A stretch of 41,302 nucleotides of DNA. Origin: Streptomyces sp. JJ36. Its GTDB lineage: Bacteria > Actinomycetota > Actinomycetes > Streptomycetales > Streptomycetaceae. The stretch is taken from contig NZ_JACYHE010000052.1 in NCBI RefSeq assembly GCF_021696945.1, positions 1 to 41,302 of the forward strand, in the 5' to 3' direction. The notes under the pieces are model-generated. The model was not told the DNA's origin, did not search any database, and saw only the letters and a program-made list of their open reading frames with translations. Below, one piece after another: positions 1-8,439 of the stretch (positions are counted from its first letter, which is position 1; the number at the start of each line of letters is the position of its first letter). The translations under genes were made by a program, and so were the position numbers.

Positions 1-25
1 GGGCCGCGTCGCCTTCGTCGTGTCT

Positions 26-42
26 GCGAGGCTGCGCCTCGC
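26..42. terminator. Small hairpin at window edge
   Basis: A 7-bp perfect stem (26-32 pairing with 36-42) with a 3-nt loop lies just inside the window. It could be the terminator of a gene that ends before the window, but that gene is not visible and there is no U-tract. The call rests only on base pairing. Confidence 0.25.
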
Positions 43-60
43 GTGGCGGGGGCTGCGCCA

Positions 61-105
61 CCCGCACCCCCGCGCCACCCCGCACCCCCGCGCCACCCCG
101 CACCC
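61..105. repeat. 18-nt tandem repeat, about 2.5 copies
   Basis: The unit CCCGCACCCCCGCGCCAC occurs twice in full (61-78 and 79-96) and partly a third time (97-105). It lies directly upstream of the first gene. It is C-rich on the plus strand and has no recognised function; slippage in a GC-rich spacer is the simplest explanation. Confidence 0.6.
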
Positions 106-152
106 GTAGGCTGGGGATGACAGCGAGTGCTGGTCCCCGAAGGGAGCGGGCG

Positions 153-1142
153 ATGGCACAGCGTGACGCCCTGGACACGGCAGACGCGGACCCCGTCGAG
201 CCGCTGGGTCCGGACTCTCTCACCTGGCGCTACTTCGGCGACTGGCGGGGCCTTCTGCTCGCCCCCTGGGCGGGCGCCCTGCAGAACATGCACCCGCAGC
301 TCGGCGCCGGCGTCGCCGAGCACTCCCACTTCTTCGAGGAGCGCTGGCAGCGGCTGCTGCGCTCCCTCTACCCCATCGGCGGCGTGGTCTACGACGGCCC
401 GCGTGCCGCGGAGACGGCCCGCCGGGTCCGCCGCTACCACGACACCATCCGCGGCACCGACCGGTACGGCCGCCCGTACCACGCCCTGGATCCGGACACC
501 TTCTACTGGGCCCACGCCACCTTCTTCATGCTCACCGTGCTGGTCGGGGACCGGCTGGGCCCGGGCCTGAGCGAGGCGGAGAAGCGACAGCTCTTCGCGG
601 AGCATGTCCGCTGGTACCGGCTCTACGGGGTGAGCATGCGCCCGGTCCCCGCGAGCTGGGAGGAGTTCCGGCGCTACTGGGACCGGACGGCCGCCGAGGT
701 GCTGGAGGACAACCGCCCGGCACGGCAGGTGCTGGACATCGGGCGCATCGCCCGCCCGCCCGTGCTGTCCCGGCTGCCGCAGTGGGCCTGGCGGCTGCTG
801 CGCCGCCCGCAGGCGCGGTTCATGCGCTGGCTGACCGTGGGCCTCTTCCCGCCCGCGGTCCGGGAGCGGCTGGGCTACCGCTGGACCGCACGGGACGAGC
901 GGCGGCTGCGGCTCTTCGGCCGGGCCCTGCACCACGCCTGGAAGCTGGTGCCGCCCGCCCGCCGCTACCACCCGCGGGCCCGCGCCGGCTGGCAGCGCGA
1001 GGCGGGGAGACGCCCCGCGTCCGCCCCGCCCGCGGAGACCCCGGACCGCAACCTGCCGCCCGTCCACCGGCGCCGGCTGCCGCAGCACTACGTTCCGGAC
1101 GGTTCCGGTCCTCCCGGAGCTCCCGGTCTCCCCGGCGACTGA
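153..1142 (+). CDS. Oxygenase MpaB family protein (DUF2236)
   Basis: The 329-residue protein resembles the MpaB/DUF2236 (latex-clearing-like) family of proposed heme-dependent oxygenases. Shared features are an N-terminal segment around LTWRYFGDWRG, the RRYHDTIRG and DRYGRPYHALDP stretch, and a following WAHATFFMLTV helix with conserved His residues. The last 50 residues are Pro/Arg-rich and probably disordered. I chose the ATG at 153 because GGGAG lies just before it; an in-frame ATG at 117 would add 12 residues but has a G-run too close to it. No signal peptide is seen. The family is well supported, but substrate and reaction are unknown. The next gene is co-oriented 157 bp away, so an operon is possible but not shown. 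Confidence 0.75.
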   Translation: MAQRDALDTADADPVEPLGPDSLTWRYFGDWRGLLLAPWAGALQNMHPQLGAGVAEHSHFFEERWQRLLRSLYPIGGVVYDGPRAAETARRVRRYHDTIRGTDRYGRPYHALDPDTFYWAHATFFMLTVLVGDRLGPGLSEAEKRQLFAEHVRWYRLYGVSMRPVPASWEEFRRYWDRTAAEVLEDNRPARQVLDIGRIARPPVLSRLPQWAWRLLRRPQARFMRWLTVGLFPPAVRERLGYRWTARDERRLRLFGRALHHAWKLVPPARRYHPRARAGWQREAGRRPASAPPAETPDRNLPPVHRRRLPQHYVPDGSGPPGAPGLPGD

Positions 1143-1299
1143 GCGTCTGCCGGGGGCGTGCCGGGCCGTCCTCGGGTGCAGGCCGCGGCAGCCCTTCCGC
1201 CCCCGGCAGGGATAGTGCGGGTACGACGGGGCACACCGGAGCCCGGCGGCGTGACGCGCCGCTCCCAGGAGGAGGAACGAGGCGAGGAGAGGGCGGCGC

Positions 1300-2490
1300 A
1301 TGGCGGCCGGGAACCGGGGTGACGTGGCGGCGGCGAGCGGGACGAGGACGATGCAGGTCGGGGTCGTCACCGACCCGGGACTGCCCGCTGCGGTGGCGCG
1401 CGCGGCGACCCGGGGCCTTCCCGAGCTGCTGGGGCGTGACCTGGGGGGCCGCTTCGACTGGCGGGTGGAGACGTTCTGCGACGAGCTGCTCCTCGACGAG
1501 GAGGGGGTGCTCCCGATGCTGACCGCGGCCGAGGAGTACCAGGACCGCCACGGCTGGGACATGGTGGTCCTGATCACCGACCTGCCGCGGCGGTCCGGCA
1601 CGCAGCCGATCCTGGCGGACGTCAGCACCTCGCAGCAGGCCGCGCTGGTCTCCCTGCCCGCCCTCGGCGGCGGGTTCCGGCTGCGGGCCCGGCTGCGGGG
1701 GCTGCTGGTGCACGTCATCGGGCATGTGGCCCGGGACCGGCTGGGCCTCGCCGCCGAGCGTCTTCCCGACCCCTATCGGGGGGCCACCGGACGGCTCAGT
1801 GCCCGGCTCGCCCCGCTCCGGCACCACACGTCGCCGGAGGAGAGGATCGATTTCCATCTGGGGCTGACCGGGCTGCGCGGCCGGTTCCGGCTCCTGGCCG
1901 GCATGGTGCGCGACAACCGCCCGTGGCGGCTGGTCCCCCACCTGGCGGGGGCCACCGCCGCCGCGGCGGCGACGGCGGCGTTCGGCATCTTCTACCCCAG
2001 CATCTGGAGCATGGCCGACGCCCTGCCGCACTGGCGGCTGGGGGTGATCAGCGCGGTCGCGATCGCCGTCATGGTGCTGTGGCTCCTCCTCTACAACGAT
2101 CTGTGGGACCGCCCTTCCGGACACCCCCGCCCAGGTGAGGCGGTGCTCTACAACCTGTCCACCGTCCTCACCCTGGTGATCGGTGTGGGCTGCATGTACC
2201 TGATGCTCTACGGGCTGGCGCTGCTCACCGCGTCCGCGGTCATCGACCTGGGTTTTCTGCAGTCCCGGCTGGGCCACCCCGCGGGCTTCGGCGACTACGC
2301 CACCCTGGTGTGGCTGGCGAGCTCCATGGGCATCGTGGCGGGCGCTCTCGGCTCCAGCCTGGAAGGTGAAGAGGCGGTGCGCCAGGCCACGTACAGCCGC
2401 CGGGAGAACCAGCGCCAGGCGCGCAACCGCGCCCGTGCGGACGACGAGGACGCGCGCGACACGCAGCGCGAGGAGCACACCGCTTCCTGA
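1300..2490 (+). CDS. Hypothetical four-TM membrane protein
   Basis: I do not recognise this 396-residue protein by name. Residues about 17-200 look like a soluble alpha/beta domain that opens with MQVGVVTDPGLP and includes hydrophobic strands such as DMVVLITDLP. The second half has about four membrane helices (near 210-230, 240-262, 283-315 and 333-352). The last 40 residues are a strongly charged tail rich in Arg, Glu and Asp. The ATG at 1300 has a good GGAGAGGG ribosome site. An N-terminal cytoplasmic domain anchored by C-terminal helices would fit. It is probably co-oriented with the DUF2236 gene upstream, and the chitinase downstream has its own operator. No function is assigned. Confidence 0.6.
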   Translation: MAAGNRGDVAAASGTRTMQVGVVTDPGLPAAVARAATRGLPELLGRDLGGRFDWRVETFCDELLLDEEGVLPMLTAAEEYQDRHGWDMVVLITDLPRRSGTQPILADVSTSQQAALVSLPALGGGFRLRARLRGLLVHVIGHVARDRLGLAAERLPDPYRGATGRLSARLAPLRHHTSPEERIDFHLGLTGLRGRFRLLAGMVRDNRPWRLVPHLAGATAAAAATAAFGIFYPSIWSMADALPHWRLGVISAVAIAVMVLWLLLYNDLWDRPSGHPRPGEAVLYNLSTVLTLVIGVGCMYLMLYGLALLTASAVIDLGFLQSRLGHPAGFGDYATLVWLASSMGIVAGALGSSLEGEEAVRQATYSRRENQRQARNRARADDEDARDTQREEHTAS

Positions 2491-2575
2491 GCCGGTGCCG
2501 CCCCGTCCGCGGCCGCCCCCGCCTGGGGCCACGGGGCGGGGCGGCCGCGGACGGGGCGCGGATCGTGCGCGAGTA

Positions 2576-2606
2576 TTGGTCTGAACCTTGACTGGTGTAG
2601 ACCAAG
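2576..2606 (+). promoter_or_regulatory. DasR-responsive element (dre)-like sites of chitinase
   Basis: ACTGGTGTAGACCAAG (2591-2606) matches the DasR consensus ACTGGTCTAGACCACT, as I remember it, at 13 of 16 positions. A weaker copy containing TGGTCTGAACCT precedes it at 2578-2589. Together they also form the pair of 12-bp direct repeats known from Streptomyces chitinase promoters. They lie about 70-100 bp before the chitinase start and probably overlap its promoter. Binding is inferred, not shown. Confidence 0.7.
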
Positions 2607-2674
2607 GTAATTGACTGTTCCCTGTCAACACCCTTCCCCACCTCGCGGCCCCGGGCCGCGTGAAGGAGTGAGTC

Positions 2675-3658
2675 ATGTTGAAGGAGCGCAGTCAGCACGG
2701 CAGAGGCGCCCCTGTCCGCCCCTCCGCCCCCGGCCTCCGGGGGCTCCTGCGCCGCCTCGTCGGCACCCGGCTGCGGGCCCTGCTCGCCCTGTCCGCCCTG
2801 CTCGGGTCCCTCGCCGTGGTGGTGCCGGCGGCCACCGCCTCCGCCGCCGCCTGTGCGGCCCCCTGGAGCTCCGGGGCCGTCTACACCCAGGGCGACACCG
2901 TCTCGCACGCCGGTCACAACTGGCAGGCCAAGTGGTGGACCCGGGGCGAGACACCGGGCACCACCGGTCAGTGGGGCGTCTGGGCCGACCAGGGCTCCTG
3001 CGGCTCCGGCGGCGATCCCGACCCCGAGCCCGACCCCTCCGGCTTCGTGGTGAGCGAGGCGCAGTTCAACCAGATGTTCCCGAACCGCAACTCCTTCTAC
3101 ACGTACCAGGGGCTCATCGACGCCACCTCGGCGTACCCGGCCTTCGCGAACACCGGCAGCGACACCGTGCAGAAGCGGGAGGCCGCGGCCTTCCTGGCGA
3201 ACGTCAGCCATGAGACCGGCGGCCTGGTCCACATCGTGGAGCAGAACGAGGCCAACTACCCGCACTACTGCGACTCCGGGCAGCCCTACGGGTGCCCCGC
3301 GGGGAACGCCGCCTACTACGGCCGCGGCCCCATCCAGCTCAGCTGGAACTTCAACTACAAGGCGGCCGGCGACGCCCTGGGCATCGACCTGCTGAACAAC
3401 CCCTGGCTGGTGGAGAACGACCCGGCCGTCGCCTGGAAGACCGCCCTCTGGTACTGGATGACCCAGTCCGGCCCGGGCACCATGCCCGCACACCAGGCCA
3501 TCGTCGGCGGCCACGGCTTCGGCGAGACCATCCGCGCCATCAACGGCGCGCTGGAGTGCGACGGCGGCAACCCCGGCCAGGTGCAGAGCCGCATCGACAC
3601 GTTCCGGCACTTCACCGGCATTCTCGGCACCACCACGGGGGGCAACCTGAGCTGCTGA
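2675..3658 (+). CDS. Secreted GH19 chitinase with N-terminal CBM5/12
   Basis: This extracellular endochitinase hydrolyses beta-1,4-GlcNAc chains. The 327-residue precursor has an Arg-rich n-region, a hydrophobic core near 34-50 and a likely cleavage after TASAAA (about residue 59). A chitin-binding module follows (about 60-109, with WWTRGETPGTTGQWGVW), then a short Pro/Asp linker. The GH19 domain spans about 122-327: general acid Glu180 sits in VSHETGG, the probable second carboxylate is Glu189, and YYGRGPIQLSWNFNY is the family signature. The ATG at 2675 has an AAGGAG site. DasR-like repeats upstream suggest induction by GlcNAc or chitin. The length and domain order match the ChiF/ChiG-type bacterial GH19 enzymes. 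It ends only 9 bp from the convergent MFS gene. Confidence 0.93.
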   Translation: MLKERSQHGRGAPVRPSAPGLRGLLRRLVGTRLRALLALSALLGSLAVVVPAATASAAACAAPWSSGAVYTQGDTVSHAGHNWQAKWWTRGETPGTTGQWGVWADQGSCGSGGDPDPEPDPSGFVVSEAQFNQMFPNRNSFYTYQGLIDATSAYPAFANTGSDTVQKREAAAFLANVSHETGGLVHIVEQNEANYPHYCDSGQPYGCPAGNAAYYGRGPIQLSWNFNYKAAGDALGIDLLNNPWLVENDPAVAWKTALWYWMTQSGPGTMPAHQAIVGGHGFGETIRAINGALECDGGNPGQVQSRIDTFRHFTGILGTTTGGNLSC

Positions 3659-3667
3659 GCGTCCCGC

Positions 3668-5101
3668 TCAGCCCCGCACCCCGGCGGCCGACCCGGATGA
3701 GTCCCCGGTCCGGCCGCCGGGCCCACCGGAACCCGTACGGTCCCGGCCCCCGCGGGACCCGGCCCCCGCCGCGGCGCAGGCGGCCGCCAGCGCCGCGGCG
3801 GCGAGGGGCACCCCGTACGCGGCGGCCACGCCGCCCTCGGGCCCCGTCTGCTGCACCGCCCAGCCGCCCGCGGCCGAACCGGCGGCGACGCCGCCGAGCA
3901 GGGCGGTCACCGCGAGCGTCATCCCCTCGTTGAGCCGCTCGGCCGGGGTGCGGCGCTGGATCAGCGTCATGCCCGTGACCATCGTGGGCGCGGTGGCGCC
4001 GCCCGCCAGCAGCAGCGCGCCCGCCGTCACCGCCAAACTGCCGCTCGCCGCGGCCGCGAGCGGCAACGTCATCAGGACGGCCATCGCCGCCACGCATCCC
4101 GCGAACCGGCGGCGCACCGGGCCGCGCGGCCGCAGCGCGCCGAACGCCAGCCCCGCCAGCGCCGAGCCCGCCGCCTGCAGGGCCAGCACCGCACCGCCCA
4201 GGGAGGTGTGCCCGAGCCCGTCCGCATGGGCCAGTGTCACCACCTCCAGCGAGCCGAACACCGCGCCCGTGGCCAGGAAGGTCACGAGCAGCGGCGGCAT
4301 CCCCGGCAGCAGCGCGGGTGACCGCCGCCGCCCCGCGGCGGTGCGGGGCGCCACCGGCGGCTCGGTGCGGCGCTGCGCCGCGAACAGCAGCGTCCCGGTG
4401 ATCAGCAGCACGGCACCGGTGAGCGTTCCGGCCTCCGGGAAGAGCGCGGTGCACAGCAGCGCGGCCAGCACCGGGCCCAGCATGAAGCAGAGCTCGTCGG
4501 CGGCCTGCTCGAAGGAGTTGGCGGTGTGCCGGGCGGCCGGGTCGTCCCGGAGCAGGTGGGCCCAGCGTGCCCGTGCCATGCCGCCGGTGTTGGGCGTGGT
4601 CGCCGTCGCCGCGTGGGCGGCGAACAGCGTCCAGGCCGGGGCGTCCTGGCGCACGCACAGCACCAGCGCCAGCGAGCCCGCGGCCGCCAGGCTCGCGGCC
4701 GGCACCACCACCCGGGCCTGCCCGTGCCGGTCCACCAGCCGCGCGGTCAGCGGGGCGACCACGGCCGTGGCCGCCAGGCCGGTCGCCGTGACCGCCCCGG
4801 CGAGCGCGTACGAGCCGCGCTGCCCGGCGATCATCATGACCGCGGCGACGCCGAACATGCCCATCGGCAGCCGCGCGACCAGGTTCCACACGGTGAAGGC
4901 GGTGGCGCCGGGCACCGCGAAGAGCCGCGCGTACGGCGCGAACGGGTGCGGCCGGCCCGAGGGCTTTCGGCCCCGCGGCCGCCGGGCACCCGGGCCGGGC
5001 GCCCGGTCCACCGCGATCAGGCGGTCGCCGCTCACGGTGAGCAGCGGGGAGGCGGGCGGGGAGGCGGCCGGAGGACGGGCGGGGAGCGGGGAGCGCGGCA
5101 T
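3668..5101 (-). CDS. MFS transporter, probable drug/metabolite exporter
   Basis: The 477-residue protein has about 12 hydrophobic helices separated by short Arg-rich loops. The loop LTARLVDRHGQARVV is the typical MFS motif between helices 2 and 3, and ERLNEGMTLAV lies in the second half. The first 60 residues are Pro/Arg-rich and cytosolic. I placed the start at the ATG at 5101 because GGTGGGAG lies directly upstream; the frame stays open further up, but that stretch reads like spacer. It is divergent from narK, and the shared 317-bp region holds a GlnR-like site nearer to narK. The substrate cannot be told from sequence. It resembles actinobacterial exporters of unknown cargo more than sugar or nitrate porters. 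Confidence 0.8.
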   Translation of the reverse strand: MPRSPLPARPPAASPPASPLLTVSGDRLIAVDRAPGPGARRPRGRKPSGRPHPFAPYARLFAVPGATAFTVWNLVARLPMGMFGVAAVMMIAGQRGSYALAGAVTATGLAATAVVAPLTARLVDRHGQARVVVPAASLAAAGSLALVLCVRQDAPAWTLFAAHAATATTPNTGGMARARWAHLLRDDPAARHTANSFEQAADELCFMLGPVLAALLCTALFPEAGTLTGAVLLITGTLLFAAQRRTEPPVAPRTAAGRRRSPALLPGMPPLLVTFLATGAVFGSLEVVTLAHADGLGHTSLGGAVLALQAAGSALAGLAFGALRPRGPVRRRFAGCVAAMAVLMTLPLAAAASGSLAVTAGALLLAGGATAPTMVTGMTLIQRRTPAERLNEGMTLAVTALLGGVAAGSAAGGWAVQQTGPEGGVAAAYGVPLAAAALAAACAAAGAGSRGGRDRTGSGGPGGRTGDSSGSAAGVRG

Positions 5102-5326
5102 GCTCCCACCCTCACGGAGCCGCCCGCACGCCGCCAACTGCTTTTCGGCACCGGCCCCGCGGGTGCCGACGGCCGTTCCCGTGCGGCCTGCCGCCGTGCC
5201 GCCGTGCCGCCGGGGCGCCCCGCGAGGTGCGGCGCCGCGCATCCCGCGGGCCCGCGGTCGGGGCGGGAGCGGCACACCCGGCGCCGCGGGCGCTCACCGC
5301 CTCCGCGGGAGCCGGGTGAGCGCACG

Positions 5327-5342
5327 GTTTCGCCGTCGTCAC
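5327..5342 (-). promoter_or_regulatory. GlnR-like box upstream of narK
   Basis: Read on the minus strand this is GTGAC-N6-GAAAC, an exact match to the a-b half-sites of the actinobacterial GlnR box (GTnAC-N6-GAAAC). Six bases further a third, weaker half-site CTCAC follows. It lies 77-92 bp before the narK start. GlnR control of nitrate genes is established in Streptomyces; binding at this site is inferred. Confidence 0.5.
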
Positions 5343-5418
5343 CCGGCAGCACAGCGGGGAAATCTGCTGGTCCTAGCGTCGGCGCCGAACCTCATACGTG
5401 GCCGGGAGGCGAGGCGCC

Positions 5419-6837
5419 GTGGGTGCAGTGACGGAAGCGACGAGTACACGCAGCGGGAAACGCTGGATCGAGCGGTGGGACCCGGAGGACGAGGCGTTCT
5501 GGGAGGCGGAGGGCCGCCGGGTGGCCCGCCGCAACCTGACCTTCTCCGTGACCTCCGAGCACATCGGCTTCTCGGTGTGGAGCATGTTCTCCGTGCTGGC
5601 CCTCTTCATGGGCCCGGAGTACGGGATCGACCCGGCCGGCAAGTTCACCCTGGTGGCCGTGGCCTCACTGGTCGGCGCCGCGCTACGGGTGCCGTACGGC
5701 TTCGCGGTGGCGCGCTTCGGCGGCCGGAACTGGACGGTCTTCAGCGCCGGCCTGCTGCTGGTCCCCACCACCGCCCTGCTGGTGATCATGGAGCCGGGGA
5801 CCTCGTACACCGCCTTCATGGCGGTGGCCGTGCTCACCGGCGTGGGCGGGGCGAACTTCGCCTCCTCCATGACCAACATCAACAGCTTCTACCCGCTGCG
5901 CCTGAAGGGCTGGGCGCTGGGCATGAACGCGGGCGGCGGCAACATCGGCGTCGCCGTGGTGCAGCTCGTCGCCCTGGGCATCATCGCCGCCGCCGGCGCC
6001 GGGCACCCGCGCCTGCTGCTCGCCCTCTACCTCCCGCTGATCGTCGCGGCCACCGTGTGCAGCGCCCGCTACATGGACAACCTGGGCCCCGTCCGGAAGG
6101 ACTCCGGCGCCGCACGGGAGGCCGCCCGGGACCGCCACACCTGGATCATGGCCTTCCTCTACATCGGCACCTTCGGGTCGTTCATCGGCTACAGCTTCGC
6201 CTTCGGGCTGGTGCTGCAGACCCAGTTCGACCGGACGCCGCTGCAGGCCGCCTCGCTGACCTTCGTCGGCCCCCTGCTCGGCTCGCTGATCCGCCCGGTC
6301 GGCGGGCACCTCGCGGACCGGCTCGGCGGCGCCCGGGTCACGCTGGCCACCTTCGTCCTGATGGTGGGCGCCTCCGGGCTGGTCGTCGCCGCCTCGCTGA
6401 GCGCCTCGCTGGCCCTGTTCATCGCCGGCTTCATCGTCCTCTTCGTGCTGACCGGCCTCGGCAACGGATCCACGTACAAGATGATCCCGGGCATCTTCCG
6501 GGCGCAGGCGGAGACCCGCGGGCTGACCGGCGAGGAGGCCGCCGTGTACGCGCGCCGCCTCTCCGGCGCCTCCATGGCGCTGATCGGCGCGGTCGGCGCC
6601 TTCGGCGGGCTCGGCATCAACCTCGCGCTGCGGCAGTCCTTCCTGAGCTCCGGCGACGGCACCGGCGCCTTCGTGGCCTTCCTCGGCTACTACGTGCTCT
6701 GTTGCGCGGTCACCTGGATCGTGTACCTGCGGCGTACGGCCGGCCGTGCCCGCGGCCGCACGGTCGCCGCGGGCGGCGCCCGGACCGGGGCGGCGGACGC
6801 GGCCGGCGAGCGGCAGCCCGCGTACGCCGAGGTGTGA
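5419..6837 (+). CDS. narK: NarK-type nitrate/nitrite transporter
   Basis: This 472-residue inner-membrane porter of the MFS nitrate/nitrite family imports nitrate or exchanges it for nitrite. It has about 12 helices. The duplicated family signature is visible as GMNAGGGNIGV in the first half and GLGNGSTYKMIP in the second. The soluble N-terminus (IERWDPEDEAFWE) is typical of actinobacterial NarK. I chose GTG 5419, with GGAGG nine bases upstream; GTG 5398 is possible but has no site. nnaR follows in the same orientation, and a GlnR-like box precedes the gene. S. coelicolor has the same pair at SCO2959/SCO2958, as I recall. Transport direction is not determined by sequence. Confidence 0.9.
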   Translation: MGAVTEATSTRSGKRWIERWDPEDEAFWEAEGRRVARRNLTFSVTSEHIGFSVWSMFSVLALFMGPEYGIDPAGKFTLVAVASLVGAALRVPYGFAVARFGGRNWTVFSAGLLLVPTTALLVIMEPGTSYTAFMAVAVLTGVGGANFASSMTNINSFYPLRLKGWALGMNAGGGNIGVAVVQLVALGIIAAAGAGHPRLLLALYLPLIVAATVCSARYMDNLGPVRKDSGAAREAARDRHTWIMAFLYIGTFGSFIGYSFAFGLVLQTQFDRTPLQAASLTFVGPLLGSLIRPVGGHLADRLGGARVTLATFVLMVGASGLVVAASLSASLALFIAGFIVLFVLTGLGNGSTYKMIPGIFRAQAETRGLTGEEAAVYARRLSGASMALIGAVGAFGGLGINLALRQSFLSSGDGTGAFVAFLGYYVLCCAVTWIVYLRRTAGRARGRTVAAGGARTGAADAAGERQPAYAEV

Positions 6838-6886
6838 CGAGCGCCGTCCCCGGGGAGGGGTGCACGGCACCGGCCCGTCCGGAGGC

Positions 6887-6902
6887 GTAACACTGGGGAA
6901 AT
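6887..6902 (+). promoter_or_regulatory. GlnR-like box upstream of nnaR
   Basis: GTAAC-N6-GAAAT matches the GlnR half-site pair GTnAC-N6-GAAAC except for the last base. It lies 148 bp before the nnaR start, between narK and nnaR. A TTGACA hexamer follows at 6931-6936, but no good -10 is seen at the right spacing. Direct GlnR control of nnaR has been reported in S. coelicolor, as I recall. This site is an inference from pattern. Confidence 0.5.
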
Positions 6903-7049
6903 GCCGGCGAACCGGGACCGTCACGGGGCCTTGACATGGTGGACCCCGGGGCGGTCCCGGTCCGGTCGCGTGGACGACCGGCCGGACGGCCGGGCCGTAC
7001 GGGACGGCACCGGCCCGGGGGCCGGCGAGACGACAGCGACGAGGAGCGC

Positions 7050-8231
7050 ATGAACGCCATCAAGCCACTGGACGGTTTCACGGTGGGCGTCACCGCGGCG
7101 CGCCGCGCCGAGGAGCTGGGCAGTCTGCTCGAGCGGCGCGGCGCCCAGGTGATGCATGCCCCGGCGCTGCGCATCGTGCCGCTCGCCGACGACCGCGAGC
7201 TGCTGACCGGCACCGAGCGGCTGCTCGCGGAGGCGCCCGACGTGGTGGTGGCCACCACGGCGATCGGCTTCCGCGGCTGGGTCGAGGCCGCCGACGGCTG
7301 GGGCCTCGGCGACGCGCTCCGGGAACGGCTGGCCGGAGCCGAGCTGCTGGCCCGCGGGCCCAAGGTGCGCGGCGCCGTACGGGCCGCGGGGCTCCGCGAG
7401 GAGTGGTCGCCGGCCTCCGAGTCGATGGCCGAGGTGCTGGACCGGCTGCTGGAGGAGGGCGTGCGCGGCCGCCGGGTCGCCCTCCAGCTCCACGGCGAGC
7501 CGCTGCCCGGCTTCTGCGAGAGCCTGCGCGCCGCGGGCGCCGAGGTCGTCGTCGTGCCCGTCTACCGCTGGATGCCGCCCGAGGACCTCACCCCCGTGGA
7601 CCGGCTGATCGACGCGGTGACCTCGCGCGCCCTGGACGCGGTGACCTTCACCAGCGCCCCCGCCGCCTCCTCGCTGCTGCGGCGCGCCGGGGAGCTCGGC
7701 GTGCGGGAGGAGCTGCTGGCCGCGCTCCGCGGCGAGGTGCTGCCCGCCTGCGTCGGGCCGGTGACCGCCCTCCCGCTGGAGGGCGAGGACGTGCCGACGG
7801 TGCAGCCGGAGCGGTTCCGGCTGGGCCCGCTGGTGCAGTTGCTCTGCACCGAGCTGCCGGGACGGGTCCGCCCGTTGCCGCTCGCCGGGCACCAGGTCGA
7901 GGTGCGGGGGCACGCGGTGGTCGTCGACGGGGAGCTGCGCTCCGTGCCGCCCGCCGGCATGGCGCTGCTGCGGGCCCTGGGCCGGCGACCGGGCTGGGTC
8001 GTCTCCCGCGCCGAGCTGCTGCGGGCGCTGCCGGGCGCGGGCAGCGACGAGCACGCCGTGGAGACGGCCATGGCCCGGCTGCGCGCCGCGCTGGGCGTGC
8101 CGAGGCTGATCCAGACCGTGGTCAAGCGCGGCTACCGGCTGGCCCTGGACCCGGCCGCGGACAGCACCAAGTACGGCGCCGGGGACGAGCCCCCGGTGCC
8201 CGCCGCGCAGACCTCCGCCCTGCGGGACTGA
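7050..8231 (+). CDS. nnaR: NnaR: HemD-like domain fused to winged-helix regulator
   Basis: The 393-residue transcription factor of nitrate assimilation has two parts. Residues about 8-255 form a uroporphyrinogen-III synthase (HemD) fold, seen in VTAARRAEELGSLLERRGA and VDAVTFTSAPAASSLLRR. Residues about 285-375 form an OmpR-type winged helix with the end signature LIQTVVKRGYRL. In S. coelicolor NnaR acts with GlnR on nitrate/nitrite genes. The HemD part probably senses a ligand rather than making tetrapyrrole, but that is inference. The ATG at 7050 has a GAGGAG site. Upstream in-frame codons exist to 6936, but the stretch looks like leader. It lies 212 bp after narK, with its own GlnR-like box. 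Confidence 0.88.
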   Translation: MNAIKPLDGFTVGVTAARRAEELGSLLERRGAQVMHAPALRIVPLADDRELLTGTERLLAEAPDVVVATTAIGFRGWVEAADGWGLGDALRERLAGAELLARGPKVRGAVRAAGLREEWSPASESMAEVLDRLLEEGVRGRRVALQLHGEPLPGFCESLRAAGAEVVVVPVYRWMPPEDLTPVDRLIDAVTSRALDAVTFTSAPAASSLLRRAGELGVREELLAALRGEVLPACVGPVTALPLEGEDVPTVQPERFRLGPLVQLLCTELPGRVRPLPLAGHQVEVRGHAVVVDGELRSVPPAGMALLRALGRRPGWVVSRAELLRALPGAGSDEHAVETAMARLRAALGVPRLIQTVVKRGYRLALDPAADSTKYGAGDEPPVPAAQTSALRD

Positions 8232-8375
8232 CCGCCGGGACTGACCGCCGGGGCCGACCGCCCCGGGACCGGGCCCGCCGCGGTACGGCCGCGCGGCGGC
8301 CCGGGCGAGGCCGGCGCCCGGCAGCGGTCCGCCTCCCGCTTGTCCCGGGGTCTGCGCGCTCTCTCCGGCCGGCGG

Positions 8376-8402
8376 TGAACGCACCGGGCGCCCCTTCCGT
8401 AT
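8376..8402 (+). promoter_or_regulatory. Probable ECF-type promoter of sigU-rsuA
   Basis: TGAAC (8376-8380) and CGTAT (8398-8402) are separated by 17 bases, the usual arrangement of ECF sigma promoters (-35 with AAC, -10 with CGT). They end 38 bp before the sigma factor start. ECF sigma genes commonly transcribe themselves, so this is a candidate autoregulated promoter. No transcript evidence is available. Confidence 0.45.
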
Positions 8403-8439
8403 CTCCGGTCGGGCTCAGGCTCTCGACCGGAGGTGGCGC

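Noticed and set aside
820..2676. Long minus-strand open frame opposite the DUF2236 and membrane protein genes
   Set aside because: No motif, Arg/Gly/His-rich composition; a shadow caused by high G+C.
5032..5352. Small minus-strand gene upstream of the MFS start
   Set aside because: Arg/Pro-rich and opposite the leader; no ribosome site or motif.
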